Notes: a model not told the origin generated them from the letters alone. Shown: positions 1 to 9,233, numbered from the stretch's first letter. The stretch is 64,000 nt of DNA from UBA7672 sp044224605 (GCA_044224605.1 JBGAKC010000018.1:26298-90297); one strand, 5' to 3'. Made by a program: numbers and translations.

Positions 1-1058
1 TGCATTTCGGCGGCACGATCAGCGGCAGGTGAACCACCAGCCGGGCATTCGTCTCGCCGGTATGCGGCGGGATCTCCGTATGTGGCGCCAGCGCCGAGAA
101 CATCGCGTTCGGGCACAGCCCCCCGATCTCCGCCATGTCGACCGCCTCGAGCGCCTTCCGCGTCTGCGGACATTTCGCCAGATGATCTTCGATCGGCTGT
201 CCGTTCCGCCAGAGCCCGTAATGGCTCCAACTCGCTGAATGGTTCAGCTTCGCCCACTGGTCCACCGGTTGCCCCGGCCGCAGTGCGATATAGGGCGTGA
301 AGTCCTTCTTCTCTTCCGCCAGCGCCGCGCGCAGCTCCTCACGGATCACATCCGTCTTCGCTTCCAGCGCCTCTGCCCAGGGGAACAGCTTCCGGTCGTA
401 GAACGGTATCGCCGGCAGCCGCGGCACATAAAGCTGGTTCGCATGCTGGCGGTAAGGCTCAGTCACGCCGGACATGATCGACGCCGCCTCGCGCCACCGC
501 TCGATCTGGTCTGCCGGCATGCCGGCGATGACGCCAGTCAGCGCCGCTTCGAGATGCGCGCGCTGTTGTCCCGAGATCCTGGCAGCGAAATCCCGCCCGT
601 GTGTCAGCTGCTGCCGGAGCACGTCCGGCCATATACCTTCGGGTCCCGCCACCTTAATGGCGTTCCGGTAGAACATCGCCGCCGTTGGGCCAATGCCCAG
701 CCGCTCCAGCCGGTTCGCCTTCGCCAGCAGGGCGGGGAGATAATAGGGATCGATCGACAACACTTGCTCGATCGCCCGGCCTTCACCGTCGATGTCGCCG
801 CTCTCCCGTCGCGCCTTGGACAGCGTTAGCAGGATGAAAGGATCACGCGGCGCAGCGTTATGGGCCTGTTCGATCAGCATGCAGGCGTTCGCGAAGTCGC
901 GCCGTTGCATCGCGTGGACGCCAAGGCTGAACGCAGCGCGCGAGTTGCTCGGGTCGCGGCGGCGGACGTCGGCCCAAAGTTTCTCCGCGGCATCCCAGCG
1001 GCCGGCGTTGGCGGCCGCTTCCGCCTGCCTCACCAGCTGCGCGATTTCGTCTGTCATG
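1..1058 (-). CDS. TPR / aspartyl-asparaginyl beta-hydroxylase domain protein (3' end outside window)
   Basis: The frame is open from an ATG at 1058 to the window edge (352 codons), so the C-terminus is missing. Residues 1-140 are TPR-like helices (AAEKLWADVRRRDPSNSRA and following). The last third has the aspartyl/asparaginyl hydroxylase signature HTGETNARLVVHLPL, which carries the His of the 2-oxoglutarate/Fe(II) site; the distal His should lie beyond the edge. It follows a TonB-dependent receptor on the same strand after a clear terminator. TPR-hydroxylase genes beside TonB receptors are common in Caulobacterales and sphingomonads, but the substrate is unknown. I am confident of the domain class and have no evidence for a substrate. 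Confidence 0.85.
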
Positions 1059-1103
1059 CGGTCATCGTGCCTGTAGCGCCTCCGGCGATCAACGCCGGCT
1101 TCC

Positions 1104-1140
1104 AAAAAGTTGCGGCGGCCCCCGAGGGGACCGCCGCCTT
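1104..1140 (-). terminator. Rho-independent terminator of the TonB-dependent receptor gene
   Basis: Read on the minus strand, a GC-rich inverted repeat (GCGGCGG-CCCC pairing with GGGG-CCGCCGC, hairpin 1112-1137) is followed by AACTTTTT. It starts about 30 nt after the receptor stop codon and lies before the next minus-strand gene. Confidence 0.85.
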
Positions 1141-1169
1141 GCAGACATGTCTATATCGACTGCCGACGA

Positions 1170-4049
1170 TTAGAACTTCGTCGTCACGCCAACCGTGAAC
1201 ACGCGGCCGAGGACGTCATACGTCGACGGATAGGTGTTGCCCGAGTTGTACGGCGTCGAGCCGGTCTCCGTGACCACGAACGGGGCGTCCTCGTCCGTGA
1301 TGTTGGTGATCGACAGGCGCAGTTTCGCCCAGTCCGTGATCTGCCACGAACCAGCGATGTCGAGGTAGTTGTAGTCCGGGATCGAAGCCGAAACCGGATC
1401 CGTGTCCGCCGCCTGCGTCGGGTCGACTTCCGAGCCCGAGAGGTAGCGCCAGATCAGCGAGGCGTCGAAGTCGCCGAACGACCAGGTCGTGCGCTGCACG
1501 AAGTGATCTTCAGGCGTCGGGCCGCCGGTCGAGCCGGAGACGGTCGACGGAAGGCCGCACTGCTTGCCGTAGTGAGCAACGCAGTCGACCGACGCACCGC
1601 CCGGAGCCGGGATGTACGAGGAGTCGAGAACGTGCGTGCCGTCGAGTGCGAACTCGAGGCCGCCCCACTGGCCGAGATCCCAGCCGTAGCGCACCGAGTA
1701 GTCGATGCCTTCGGCATGGACTTCGCCGATGTTCTGCGTGACTTGCTGGATCCCGTAGATCAGGTCGCCTTCGATCGTGCCGTTCGTGGTGTTACGGGCG
1801 ATCAGCAGGCAGTCCGCGTCGGTCGCCGTCATCGTCGGGTTGCGGCTCACATTGTAGCAGCCGTCGACGATGTCGTAGTTCGGGCGGATCGAGATCGCAT
1901 TGTCGACCTGGATGTCATAATAGTCCAGCGTCACCGCGAGGCCCGGGATGTAGTCCGGTTGCCAGACGGCGCCGAAGGTCACCGTGTCGGCTTCTTCCGG
2001 CGTCAGGTTGGGGTTGCCGCCGAAGAACGAGTTGACCTGGCCCGACGTGGGTTGGGCAAGCGTACCGCCCGAGATCGCGCCGGCGGGAACGCCGGTAGCG
2101 ACGCAGAGCGCGGCCAGCTGGCCGGTGAGCGGTGTCGTCGACGTTCCATTGGCGCACGGATCAACCAGCAGGTCGCCTGTGCCCGGGGTCACCGGAGCGA
2201 ACAGTTCCGCGATGTTGGCGGCGCGCACGGCGCGCTGCCCCATGGCGCGGAAGCGCAGGCCATCGATCGGAGCCCAGTCAGCGCCGTACTTGTACGACTC
2301 GACGCCGCCCGACGTGGAGTAGTCGGAGTGACGGTAACCGAGTTCGACGTTGATCGATTTGGCGAACGGCATGTCTTCCACGACCGGGATGATCGCCTCG
2401 CCGAAGTATTCGGAGACGTCATAGCGGCCTTTGGTCGGCAGCGTCTGGCCGAAGCCCGGCGATAGGCCCGACTGAGAAGCGGCGTCCGGACGGTAGTCCG
2501 ACGATTCGTCGCGGTATTCGGCGCCGAACGACACGGCGATCGGCGACGTGGCCCACGGCGACTTGAAGTCGCCGAGGTCGCGGCTGGCGACAGCCGTGAC
2601 GTAGTCTTGCGTCGTGATCGACTGGACCTGGAGGTTCAGCGAGACGAATTGCGCAGCGGCCGAAGTGACCGGGACTGACGGGTTGAAGATGTTGATCGGC
2701 GAGCAGAGGCCCGACGGATCGATACAGGCAGTTGTCGAGGAGGCGAAGAGCGCCTGCTGGAATTTGCCTGAATCGATGTCGTTGTTCTGCTGGCGTTGCA
2801 GGCTGGTTTCACCGTGCGAAGCGGCAACGTCCCAGTCCCAACCCATGAAGTCGCCGCGGAAGCCGACGAGGCCATGGATCGTGTCGTACTGGAAGTTGTA
2901 CTGGCGCGGGCCAACCGGCACGGCGCGCCAGCGGATGCCGACGTCGACGCACTGGCCGGCAGCGGCGACCGAACAAGCGGCAACAGGGTTGTTGGCCGCA
3001 AGGTAGGTCGCAGCTTGCGTGGACAGGAAGGGGTTGGTCAGCGGGACTTCAAACGAGAAGCCGAACGTGCCCGAAGAGGCCAGCTGCGGCGCCGAGGTCG
3101 AACCCGAGTAGATGAAGCGCGAGTAGGCTTCGACGTGATCGTTGAGCTGGTATTTGGCCAGCGCGGTCGCCGTCCAGCGCTCTTGCGGCGTCTGGTAGAG
3201 GTTCTGCGGGTTGAAGTCGAAGCCGAGATAGAACGGAACCAGGTTGCCCGTCGCGTTGAACTGCGTGCGGCCACCGACGGCCGAATCGATCGCGGCCGGG
3301 TTGGTGGTCGACGAGGCCCCCGGCGTGGCAGAGCCTGGCGGACGCGTCTGGTACACAGCTTCCTTCTCGGCATAGCCAACCGACAGGACCACGTTGCCGC
3401 GGCCGTCGTCGAAGCCAGCGCCGATCGTGCCCTGCACGTTCACCGCTTCGCCATCGCCGTGGTCGGTGATGGAGTAGGTGGTGTCGAGCTGGGCGCCCTG
3501 GAAGTCGTCGTTGAGGATGAAGTTCACGACGCCGGCGACAGCGTCCGAACCGTACACAGCCGAAGCGCCGCCGGTGACGACGTCAACGCGCTCGAGCAGG
3601 GCGAGCGGGATGGCGGTCACGTCGAACAGGCCGTTCGGGTCGAAGGCCACCATGCGCTTGCCGTCGATGAGCGGCAGGGTGCGCGGCGTGGTCAGACCAC
3701 GCAGGTCGAGGGTCGAGGCGCCGGCCGAACCGTTGTTCACCTGGCCGCCGTTACCCGGCAGGAACTGCGGCATCGCGCGGAGGACTTCTTCCACGTCGAC
3801 GGGCTGCTTCACAGCCAGTTCGTCTGCGGTGACGGTGGTGATCGGGCTCGATGAAACGTAGCCTTCGCGCGCAATGCGCGTGCCGGTCACGATTACGACG
3901 TCGTCTTCACCGGCAGGTTTCGCAGCGGTGTCCTGAGCCATCGCGGGCGCTGCTAGAAGCAATGGCGCGCCGGTCAGGCCCAATAGCGTTGTGCTCAGAA
4001 GCAAAGGCTTCAAGCGAAAGTGTGTCACGTCCAACTCCATGTCTTGCAA
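1170..4049 (-). CDS. TonB-dependent outer-membrane receptor
   Basis: A 959-residue receptor that would import a ligand across the outer membrane using TonB energy. It has an N-terminal signal peptide ending near APAMAQ, a TonB-box-like stretch (DDVVIVTGTRIA), a plug domain with DVEEVLRAMPQFLPG and the GGASAVYGSDAVAGVVNFI motif, and a long beta-barrel ending in Phe (GVTTKF) as expected for BamA recognition. The length fits the oligomer/carbohydrate-type receptors numerous in Caulobacterales. The ligand cannot be read from the sequence. The start at 4049 is the first ATG; an ATG three codons later is an alternative. No ferric or cobalamin regulatory element was recognised upstream. Confidence 0.95.
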   Translation of the reverse strand: MQDMELDVTHFRLKPLLLSTTLLGLTGAPLLLAAPAMAQDTAAKPAGEDDVVIVTGTRIAREGYVSSSPITTVTADELAVKQPVDVEEVLRAMPQFLPGNGGQVNNGSAGASTLDLRGLTTPRTLPLIDGKRMVAFDPNGLFDVTAIPLALLERVDVVTGGASAVYGSDAVAGVVNFILNDDFQGAQLDTTYSITDHGDGEAVNVQGTIGAGFDDGRGNVVLSVGYAEKEAVYQTRPPGSATPGASSTTNPAAIDSAVGGRTQFNATGNLVPFYLGFDFNPQNLYQTPQERWTATALAKYQLNDHVEAYSRFIYSGSTSAPQLASSGTFGFSFEVPLTNPFLSTQAATYLAANNPVAACSVAAAGQCVDVGIRWRAVPVGPRQYNFQYDTIHGLVGFRGDFMGWDWDVAASHGETSLQRQQNNDIDSGKFQQALFASSTTACIDPSGLCSPINIFNPSVPVTSAAAQFVSLNLQVQSITTQDYVTAVASRDLGDFKSPWATSPIAVSFGAEYRDESSDYRPDAASQSGLSPGFGQTLPTKGRYDVSEYFGEAIIPVVEDMPFAKSINVELGYRHSDYSTSGGVESYKYGADWAPIDGLRFRAMGQRAVRAANIAELFAPVTPGTGDLLVDPCANGTSTTPLTGQLAALCVATGVPAGAISGGTLAQPTSGQVNSFFGGNPNLTPEEADTVTFGAVWQPDYIPGLAVTLDYYDIQVDNAISIRPNYDIVDGCYNVSRNPTMTATDADCLLIARNTTNGTIEGDLIYGIQQVTQNIGEVHAEGIDYSVRYGWDLGQWGGLEFALDGTHVLDSSYIPAPGGASVDCVAHYGKQCGLPSTVSGSTGGPTPEDHFVQRTTWSFGDFDASLIWRYLSGSEVDPTQAADTDPVSASIPDYNYLDIAGSWQITDWAKLRLSITNITDEDAPFVVTETGSTPYNSGNTYPSTYDVLGRVFTVGVTTKF

Positions 4050-4396
4050 GACAGCCGAAGAGGTGGAGACGCCATTTGCCTGACCCCACGTCTCGCTCTT
4101 CGAGCCAATGACGCGAGTGTGATGAGGGCCCTGACGCCGTCAATTATGACTCCCGCGTGACGGCAGCCGATTTCCCAGTCCGTTGCAGGGTGAAGCATTT
4201 TTGCATCAGGGCCGGGTCTGGGAACAATTCATTTCCCGGTTCGCGTCCGGCGCGACGCAACATGCCCGAAACCAACCTGATTCCGCCAAAGCGCTGAACG
4301 TTCTTGCTAGTTGCCGCTTGGGCAAGGTGGGCGCATTACAGCTTTGAAATGACTGGATTGGCCTGCTGCTATTGCGAAATGGCGACGCATGCCCAG
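4050..4396. other. Intergenic region upstream of the TonB-dependent receptor
   Basis: About 350 bp between two minus-strand genes. It must contain the receptor promoter and 5' leader. I looked for a cobalamin riboswitch core and for a long operator palindrome and saw neither. The open frame that runs through it on the minus strand is an out-of-frame extension over the downstream gene and is not supported. Confidence 0.5.
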
Positions 4397-5347
4397 TTAC
4401 GCCGGCCCGTAGAGCTGCACGTGTTCTTCTGCATAGCGGGCGTACGATTCCTTCAGCGTGGCCTGGTTGAGCAGCATGGTGGCGATCACCTCGCTCCCGC
4501 CCGGCCGATAGACGAACGTCCGCGTCCAGTAGCTCTCGGTGCGCCTGCTCCCACTGAGGGCGACGATCTCGCGTTCGATCTCGTAGTCCTCGCTGACAAA
4601 GATCGGTCCTTTGATCAGCCGGATTTCCTGGTCGGCGAACAGGCCGATCGCCGGACCGCGAATGCGCAGCCCGTCCTGCCGCGCCACATGTTGGAGCAGC
4701 ACGCTGATCATCTCGAACGGAACGATCGCGCGTTTCCACGGCGTGTCGCTGGAGGAATACCAGGGCGACGGCTCCGTGATCCGCTTGAGCTTGTCGTTGA
4801 GCGAGAAGGGATAGAGCGCGCCCATGTGCTGGTTCGCATCCATGCGGATCTTCACCCGCTGGGTCCGCTGCCCGACCTTGAGATCCCGGAGGATCACCGG
4901 TTGCTCCAGCGGCCCAAGCTCGTTGAGCCGGATATCCAGCGCCGTCGGCGGCGCCTGCGGCCCCACCGACGCCGTGCCCTTTAGCACTTCCATGCCATCG
5001 CGCTTCGTCGCCCAGATCTTCGCGTGGTCCTCACCCGGCTCGCGTTCGATAAAGGCGCGGACTTCTTCGCCCTCCATGACCATGTTGCGGTAATGCGCCG
5101 ACAGGCAACCTTCCGACAGGAAGCGCTCGCCCCAGATCGCCTCGCCCAGAGGAGCGAACTGGCTGAAATGCGTCGGCCCTTCGATTGGCCCTGCCTTGAA
5201 GCCCAGCTTTTGCGCCATCGCGTCGTCATGCAGCGAGAGGTGTCCGTCGTAGGATTGCTCCAGCAGCATGTTCGCCGGCTTGCGCCACGGCCCGGCCAGC
5301 ACCTGTCCGATGGTCTCCAGCGGCGTATCGAAGGCGCGGTTGCTCAT
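4397..5347 (-). CDS. Hotdog-fold (MaoC-like) protein of unknown substrate
   Basis: A 316-residue cytosolic protein with no signal peptide. Two stretches look like MaoC/hotdog dehydratase elements: GPIEGPTHFSQFAPLGE, and AHYRNMVMEGEEVRAFIE, which resembles the segment usually written F-x-x-P-V-x-P-G-D. A second half with EIRLIKGPIFVSEDYEIERE could be a second hotdog unit, giving a double-hotdog arrangement. A role in acyl-CoA hydration is only an inference. It stands alone, with a divergent DsbA-family gene about 95 bp upstream. No catalytic Asp/His pair could be fixed by eye. Confidence 0.6.
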   Translation of the reverse strand: MSNRAFDTPLETIGQVLAGPWRKPANMLLEQSYDGHLSLHDDAMAQKLGFKAGPIEGPTHFSQFAPLGEAIWGERFLSEGCLSAHYRNMVMEGEEVRAFIEREPGEDHAKIWATKRDGMEVLKGTASVGPQAPPTALDIRLNELGPLEQPVILRDLKVGQRTQRVKIRMDANQHMGALYPFSLNDKLKRITEPSPWYSSSDTPWKRAIVPFEMISVLLQHVARQDGLRIRGPAIGLFADQEIRLIKGPIFVSEDYEIEREIVALSGSRRTESYWTRTFVYRPGGSEVIATMLLNQATLKESYARYAEEHVQLYGPA

Positions 5348-5442
5348 GGCATGTCTCCCTGCGCCGAACTATCGCGCCTGCCGCCTTGGTGGCGCAAGGG
5401 ACGGATCGGCCCTACAGTTCCAGCAACCCCACGGAGACTGCC

Positions 5443-6108
5443 ATGGCGACGCCCCTTCGCATCGATTTCGTGTCAGACGTCGTCTGCCCCTGGTGCGTCG
5501 TCGGCCTGCGCTCCCTGCAGCAGGCGCTGGCGGCCGTCGGTGACGAGGTCCGGGTCGATATCCATTTCCAGCCCTTCGAGCTGAACCCTGAGATGGCGCC
5601 CGAGGGCGAGAACACGACCGAGCACGTCATGCGTAAATACGGATCCAACCCCGAACGGTCCGCAGCCTCGCGAAACGCCATACGGGAGTCTGGCGAGGCG
5701 CTCGGCTTCAAGTTCAACTACGGACCGGACAGCCGGATCTGGAACACGTTCGATGCGCATCGCCTCCTTCACTGGGCTGCTCTCGAGGGCAAACAGCTGG
5801 AGCTGAAGGAAGCGTTGTTCAAGGCCAACTTCACGGATCAGTTGTCGGCAAGCGATCATGATGTGCTGGCGAAGACGGCGGCGTCGGTCGGCCTCGACGA
5901 AACGCGCGCGCGCGTAGTGCTGGCGACGGGCGAGTTCGCCGACGATGTCCGGCGGGACGAGATGCTCTGGCGCAATCGCGGCATCAACGCTGTACCGTCG
6001 GTAATCTTCAACCAGCGGTGGATGATCCAGGGCGGCCAGCCGCCGCAGGTGTTCGAGCAGGCGATCCGCCAGATCATCGCCGGTACGGCGCAGGCGGCTA
6101 GGGCGTAA
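5443..6108 (+). CDS. DsbA family (FrnE-like) oxidoreductase
   Basis: A 221-residue thioredoxin-fold protein with the active-site motif CPWC at residues 15-18, right after the first beta strand (IDFVSDVVCPWC). The all-helical insertion and the cis-Pro loop near AVPSVIF fit the FrnE/2-hydroxychromene-2-carboxylate isomerase branch of DsbA proteins. It has no signal peptide, so it probably acts in the cytoplasm. I chose the ATG at 5443 because an ACGGAG ribosome site precedes it and the protein begins as relatives do; an upstream in-frame start at 5386 adds a non-conserved tail. Its end overlaps the convergent lysozyme-like gene by 11 bp. Confidence 0.9.
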   Translation: MATPLRIDFVSDVVCPWCVVGLRSLQQALAAVGDEVRVDIHFQPFELNPEMAPEGENTTEHVMRKYGSNPERSAASRNAIRESGEALGFKFNYGPDSRIWNTFDAHRLLHWAALEGKQLELKEALFKANFTDQLSASDHDVLAKTAASVGLDETRARVVLATGEFADDVRRDEMLWRNRGINAVPSVIFNQRWMIQGGQPPQVFEQAIRQIIAGTAQAARA

Positions 6109-6775
6109 GGAACAAGGTCCGTTCCCGCGCGCGGCGCTTTGCCAGGGCTTCCATCACCACGCCGTTCATGCGGTTCCACAGCAGGAAGCCGTTTGCGGCT
6201 CCCGGCCGGTCCTGCTTGTTGATTTTCCTGACGATGGACGACCCGCGCGTCTTGCCTGAACCTACATTATAGCAAAATGCCACCATCGCGCTGAACTCGT
6301 TGAGCGTCACCGGTATCCTGACGTAGCGCTCAATAGCGCTTTCGCACCAGTGCAGGTCCTCGACGAGGAAGGCGTCGGCCTCGGCCTCGGTGATCACGTC
6401 CTTCTCGCCCTCGAGCATGAGGTGGCCATAGCCGATCAGCCACAGCCCGCCGAGCTCGTAGGCTTCGAGCTGCAGCGTCTCCTCTTCCTTGATGATCTGG
6501 ACTGCGGTGTGGTTGGTATTGAAGACGGTCGGCATCGCGTAGGTCGGCTGAGGCGTCAGCGGGTCGAGGAAGTCGACCTCGGCGAGCAGCGGCACAGTGG
6601 GGATGCCGTTGAAGGTGGGGATTGCGTCGGCCTCGGTGTCCGGCACAAGCGCGGTCGCCGGCCTCTCGACCGACGCAACCGGTGCATGTGGAATCTCGAC
6701 CGCATCGGACGCGCGTCCGCATCCCGATACAAGCAGGGCGGCTGCTGCTGCCACGCCGGCAAGCGCTGTCTTCAC
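6098..6775 (-). CDS. GH24 (phage-type lysozyme) domain lipoprotein with degenerate active site
   Basis: A 225-residue protein with a lipoprotein signal (LLVSGC, Cys19), a linker to about residue 85, and a GH24/T4-lysozyme-like domain. The family signature around IGYGH is present (LWLIGYGHLM, 111-120), as is the following NVGSGKTRGSSI segment. Glu99 aligns with the catalytic Glu, but the Thr normally found before IGYGH is Leu113 and the catalytic Asp/Cys position is not an Asp. Cell-wall cleavage is therefore uncertain; it may bind without cleaving or use a different site. It is a single gene with no phage genes around it. Confidence 0.8.
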   Translation of the reverse strand: MKTALAGVAAAAALLVSGCGRASDAVEIPHAPVASVERPATALVPDTEADAIPTFNGIPTVPLLAEVDFLDPLTPQPTYAMPTVFNTNHTAVQIIKEEETLQLEAYELGGLWLIGYGHLMLEGEKDVITEAEADAFLVEDLHWCESAIERYVRIPVTLNEFSAMVAFCYNVGSGKTRGSSIVRKINKQDRPGAANGFLLWNRMNGVVMEALAKRRARERTLFLTP

Positions 6776-6893
6776 CCGACGTCTCCCTCACGTCCCGGAT
6801 CGGCGGGAGACAATCACAGACGGGGCCCATGTAAAGCTGTGCGCGGCAGTCTGGCCGCATGACATTTGCGCAATGGGCCGGTATTGAAGGCCC

Positions 6894-7427
6894 ATGCTGC
6901 TTGAAACGCCCACGCGCACGCTCGGTCCGGTCGACTACATGCCGCTGAAGCGGGCGGTCGAGGCTGTGCAGCCTGAAGCGTGGTTCGAGGACGACATTCG
7001 CCAGAAATCGTTCGAGCAGCACAAGCAGACGCGCTCGCTCGTGATGCTGTTTTCCAACACCTGGCCCAACCCCGATGTGCAGCAGCGCAAGGGCTGGGAC
7101 TATTTCGCAGAACCCGCCAACGTCCTGATGCAACAGATCATCGCCGCCCATTATCCGCCCGGCGGTCGCATCATCCGCGCCATGGCGGCCAAGCTTCTCG
7201 CGGGCGGCCGCATCGCGCTCCACACGGATGCGCACCCCAGCTTCGCCGCGGCCCACCGCATCCACGTTCCGCTGGTCACCAATCCGGACGTCGACTTCGT
7301 CATCCGGGGCGCCAGCCACCATCTGGAAGAGGGCGTCGCCTACGAGGTCTCGAACCTCGACTATCACGCCGTCACCAATCGCGGCGCTGATCGCATCCAC
7401 TTCATTTTCGACTACACGCTGCAATAG
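6894..7427 (+). CDS. Stand-alone aspartyl/asparaginyl beta-hydroxylase family protein
   Basis: A 177-residue member of the cupin-like 2-oxoglutarate/Fe(II) hydroxylase family. It shows the first His with its downstream Arg and HVPL segment (HTDAHPSFAAAHRIHVPLVTN) and a distal His (NLDYHAVTNRG). Unlike the protein at 1-1058 it has no TPR part. Its stop codon overlaps the GTG of the next gene by one base, so the two are probably co-translated and work together. The substrate is unknown; peptide Asp/Asn or Pro hydroxylation is the family activity. Confidence 0.85.
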   Translation: MLLETPTRTLGPVDYMPLKRAVEAVQPEAWFEDDIRQKSFEQHKQTRSLVMLFSNTWPNPDVQQRKGWDYFAEPANVLMQQIIAAHYPPGGRIIRAMAAKLLAGGRIALHTDAHPSFAAAHRIHVPLVTNPDVDFVIRGASHHLEEGVAYEVSNLDYHAVTNRGADRIHFIFDYTLQ

Positions 7428-8350
7428 TGCAGGGCCTTCCGAAACTGCTGGTGAGTTCTGTCGTGCGCGGGTCGCAGCAAGGCGACAGCCATGGCGGCCT
7501 CTATCTCGTCGACATGGAGAAACGCGAGTTCGAGCAGGTGCTGGACTGGAACACCAGCGGCATCGACTGGGAGGGGCGCGGCGCCGACCGTGGCCTGCGC
7601 GGAATCGTCATCACGGGCAAGGAGATCTGGATCGCGGCCAGCGACGAGCTCTTTGTCTTCGATCCGTGGTTTCGGCGGCTTGCGTCCTATCGCAACCCCT
7701 ATCTCAAGCATTGCCACGAGATGTCGCTTCATCGCGGCAAGCTCTATCTTACGTCCACCGGTTTCGACGCGCTCCTTCGGTTCGACTTCGCCAGCCGCCA
7801 GTTTGACCTCGGCATTGTCGTCACCAGCGACAATGGGGTGATCAATGCGCGGGGCTTCGATCCGCGCCAGCCCGGCGGGCCTGCACCCAGCAATATCTTC
7901 CACGTCAACAATGTCCACGCCGACGACACGGGCGTCTTCCTTGCCGGCCGCAAGATCCCGGGGCTGATCCAGGTCACGCAGACGGCGATAGGCGTGGTCG
8001 CCGGATTGCCGCGCGGCACGCACAATGCGCGGCCGTTCCGGGGCGGGGTATTGTTCAACGACACCGACAGCGACAGTGTTGTCTGGAATGGTCCGGCAGG
8101 CCGAATCGCCATTCGCGTGCCGCTCTATGATCCAATCCTGCTCCAGCACCGCGACGCCGACACGTCTGGCCTCGCAAGGCAGGGATTTGCACGCGGGCTG
8201 TGCGTCTTGTCCCAGACGCTGGTGGCGGCGGGGTCGTCGCCGACGACGGTGTCGATACATGATCTTGCGGCGGGGCAGTGTGTGGCGTCTCTGAACCTGA
8301 CGCTGGATGTGCGCAATGCCGCGCATGGGCTGGCGGCGTGGCCGTTCTGA
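7427..8350 (+). CDS. Putative beta-propeller protein coupled to the hydroxylase gene
   Basis: A 307-residue cytosolic protein starting at a GTG that overlaps the stop of the upstream hydroxylase gene. Repeated strand pairs of the type GKEIWIAASDELFVFD, GKLYLTSTGFDALLRFD, DTGVFLAGRKI and GGVLFNDTDSDSVVW, spaced about 45-60 residues, suggest a beta-propeller. His-rich turns (KHCHEMSLH, IFHVNNVHAD) could bind metal. I do not recognise a named family. Its context points to a partner or substrate of the hydroxylase. Confidence 0.7.
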   Translation: MQGLPKLLVSSVVRGSQQGDSHGGLYLVDMEKREFEQVLDWNTSGIDWEGRGADRGLRGIVITGKEIWIAASDELFVFDPWFRRLASYRNPYLKHCHEMSLHRGKLYLTSTGFDALLRFDFASRQFDLGIVVTSDNGVINARGFDPRQPGGPAPSNIFHVNNVHADDTGVFLAGRKIPGLIQVTQTAIGVVAGLPRGTHNARPFRGGVLFNDTDSDSVVWNGPAGRIAIRVPLYDPILLQHRDADTSGLARQGFARGLCVLSQTLVAAGSSPTTVSIHDLAAGQCVASLNLTLDVRNAAHGLAAWPF

Positions 8351-8583
8351 GGTGTGCGGGGGCCGAAAGGCGCTGGACAGCGCTGCGCGTGAAATTCGAA
8401 GCGCCGCTTCTTGTATATTGAAGCGTGTTCTCGCGTTTACTTCTCGATTACCAAGGTCAATGAAATAAAATAGAAGAAAGCAAAGTAGAAAATTGCATCA
8501 AAGTCGCTGGATTTAGCGATTGCTTAGTCAAGCTCCCGTATAACCACCCCATAAGCCGAGCAAATCGGCAAACGAAACAAACG
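8351..8583. other. AT-rich intergenic region before the MarR gene
   Basis: About 230 bp with a local drop in GC content (8400-8520 is rich in A and T) between two plus-strand genes. It presumably carries the MarR-gene promoter and its own operator. I could not fix a convincing -35/-10 pair or a palindrome, and I see no small gene in it. Confidence 0.45.
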
Positions 8584-9090
8584 ATGGTGGTGGCAATGAC
8601 GAACGCTGTGGCCCGCGCAAGCGGCGACGAGACTGTTGAGCAGTCCTTCCTGAAATCGCTGGCGCTGCTGGAGCAGGCTCACCGCCGTCTCCACGACGTC
8701 GTGAAGGACAATCTGGAGCGGAACGGCGAGCGTTCGCTAACCGGCGTCCAGGCCCTCCTGCTGTACGAAATCGGTGAGAGCGAAACCCCGGCCTCGGCGC
8801 TTCGCGCCCGTGGTTCCTTCGCTGGCACCTCGATGTCGTACAATGTGAAGAAGCTTCAGGAAGGCGGCTATCTCATCCAGTCGCGTTCGAACGACGACCG
8901 CCGCACGGTTCGCCTCAAGCTCACGCCGTCGGGCAAAGCCGTCCGCAATCACGTCGCTGATCTGTTCGAGAAACAGTCTGCTGCTCTCGAGCCGACCGCC
9001 TCGGTCCGATCGGACGACCTCGACCAGCTCAACAAGGCGCTGGCCCGCCTGGAGCGCTTCTGGTCCGACCAGATCCGCTACCAACTCTAA
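8584..9090 (+). CDS. MarR family transcriptional regulator
   Basis: A 168-residue winged-helix protein. The core reads SLTGVQALLLYEIG, then a recognition-helix segment TSMSYNVKKLQEGGYLI, then the wing SNDDRRTVRLKLTPSGKAVRNHV with the DxR motif typical of MarR proteins. Helices at both ends would form the dimer interface. A second ATG at 8596, preceded by GGTGG, is an equally good start. The gene stands alone behind a long AT-rich region and ends at a strong terminator, so it is probably a single transcription unit under self-control. The ligand and targets are unknown. Confidence 0.9.
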   Translation: MVVAMTNAVARASGDETVEQSFLKSLALLEQAHRRLHDVVKDNLERNGERSLTGVQALLLYEIGESETPASALRARGSFAGTSMSYNVKKLQEGGYLIQSRSNDDRRTVRLKLTPSGKAVRNHVADLFEKQSAALEPTASVRSDDLDQLNKALARLERFWSDQIRYQL

Positions 9091-9194
9091 CCAATAAGCA
9101 CAGACCCTGGCCTGATAGTCCGGGGCTGACAAACTTGGGGAGGAAGCGGCGGACTTGGCTCTGTGCAGCCGACCCTACCGTAGAGACCCAACAA

Positions 9195-9233
9195 ACGCCG
9201 GCTTCGCCTCGCGAAGCCGGCGGATTTGTTTTC
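9195..9233 (+). terminator. Rho-independent terminator after the MarR gene
   Basis: A perfect GC-rich hairpin (CGCCGGCTTCG pairing with CGAAGCCGGCG around a short loop, 9196-9221) is followed by GATTTGTTTT. Confidence 0.8.

Noticed and set aside
1110..2465. Long plus-strand frame of 451 codons under the TonB receptor
   Set aside because: It is the antisense of a well-supported receptor gene; its Arg- and Val-rich composition is typical of an opposite-strand shadow in high-GC DNA.
2796..3854. Plus-strand frame of 352 codons under the TonB receptor
   Set aside because: Antisense shadow of the plug and barrel of the receptor; no family motif.
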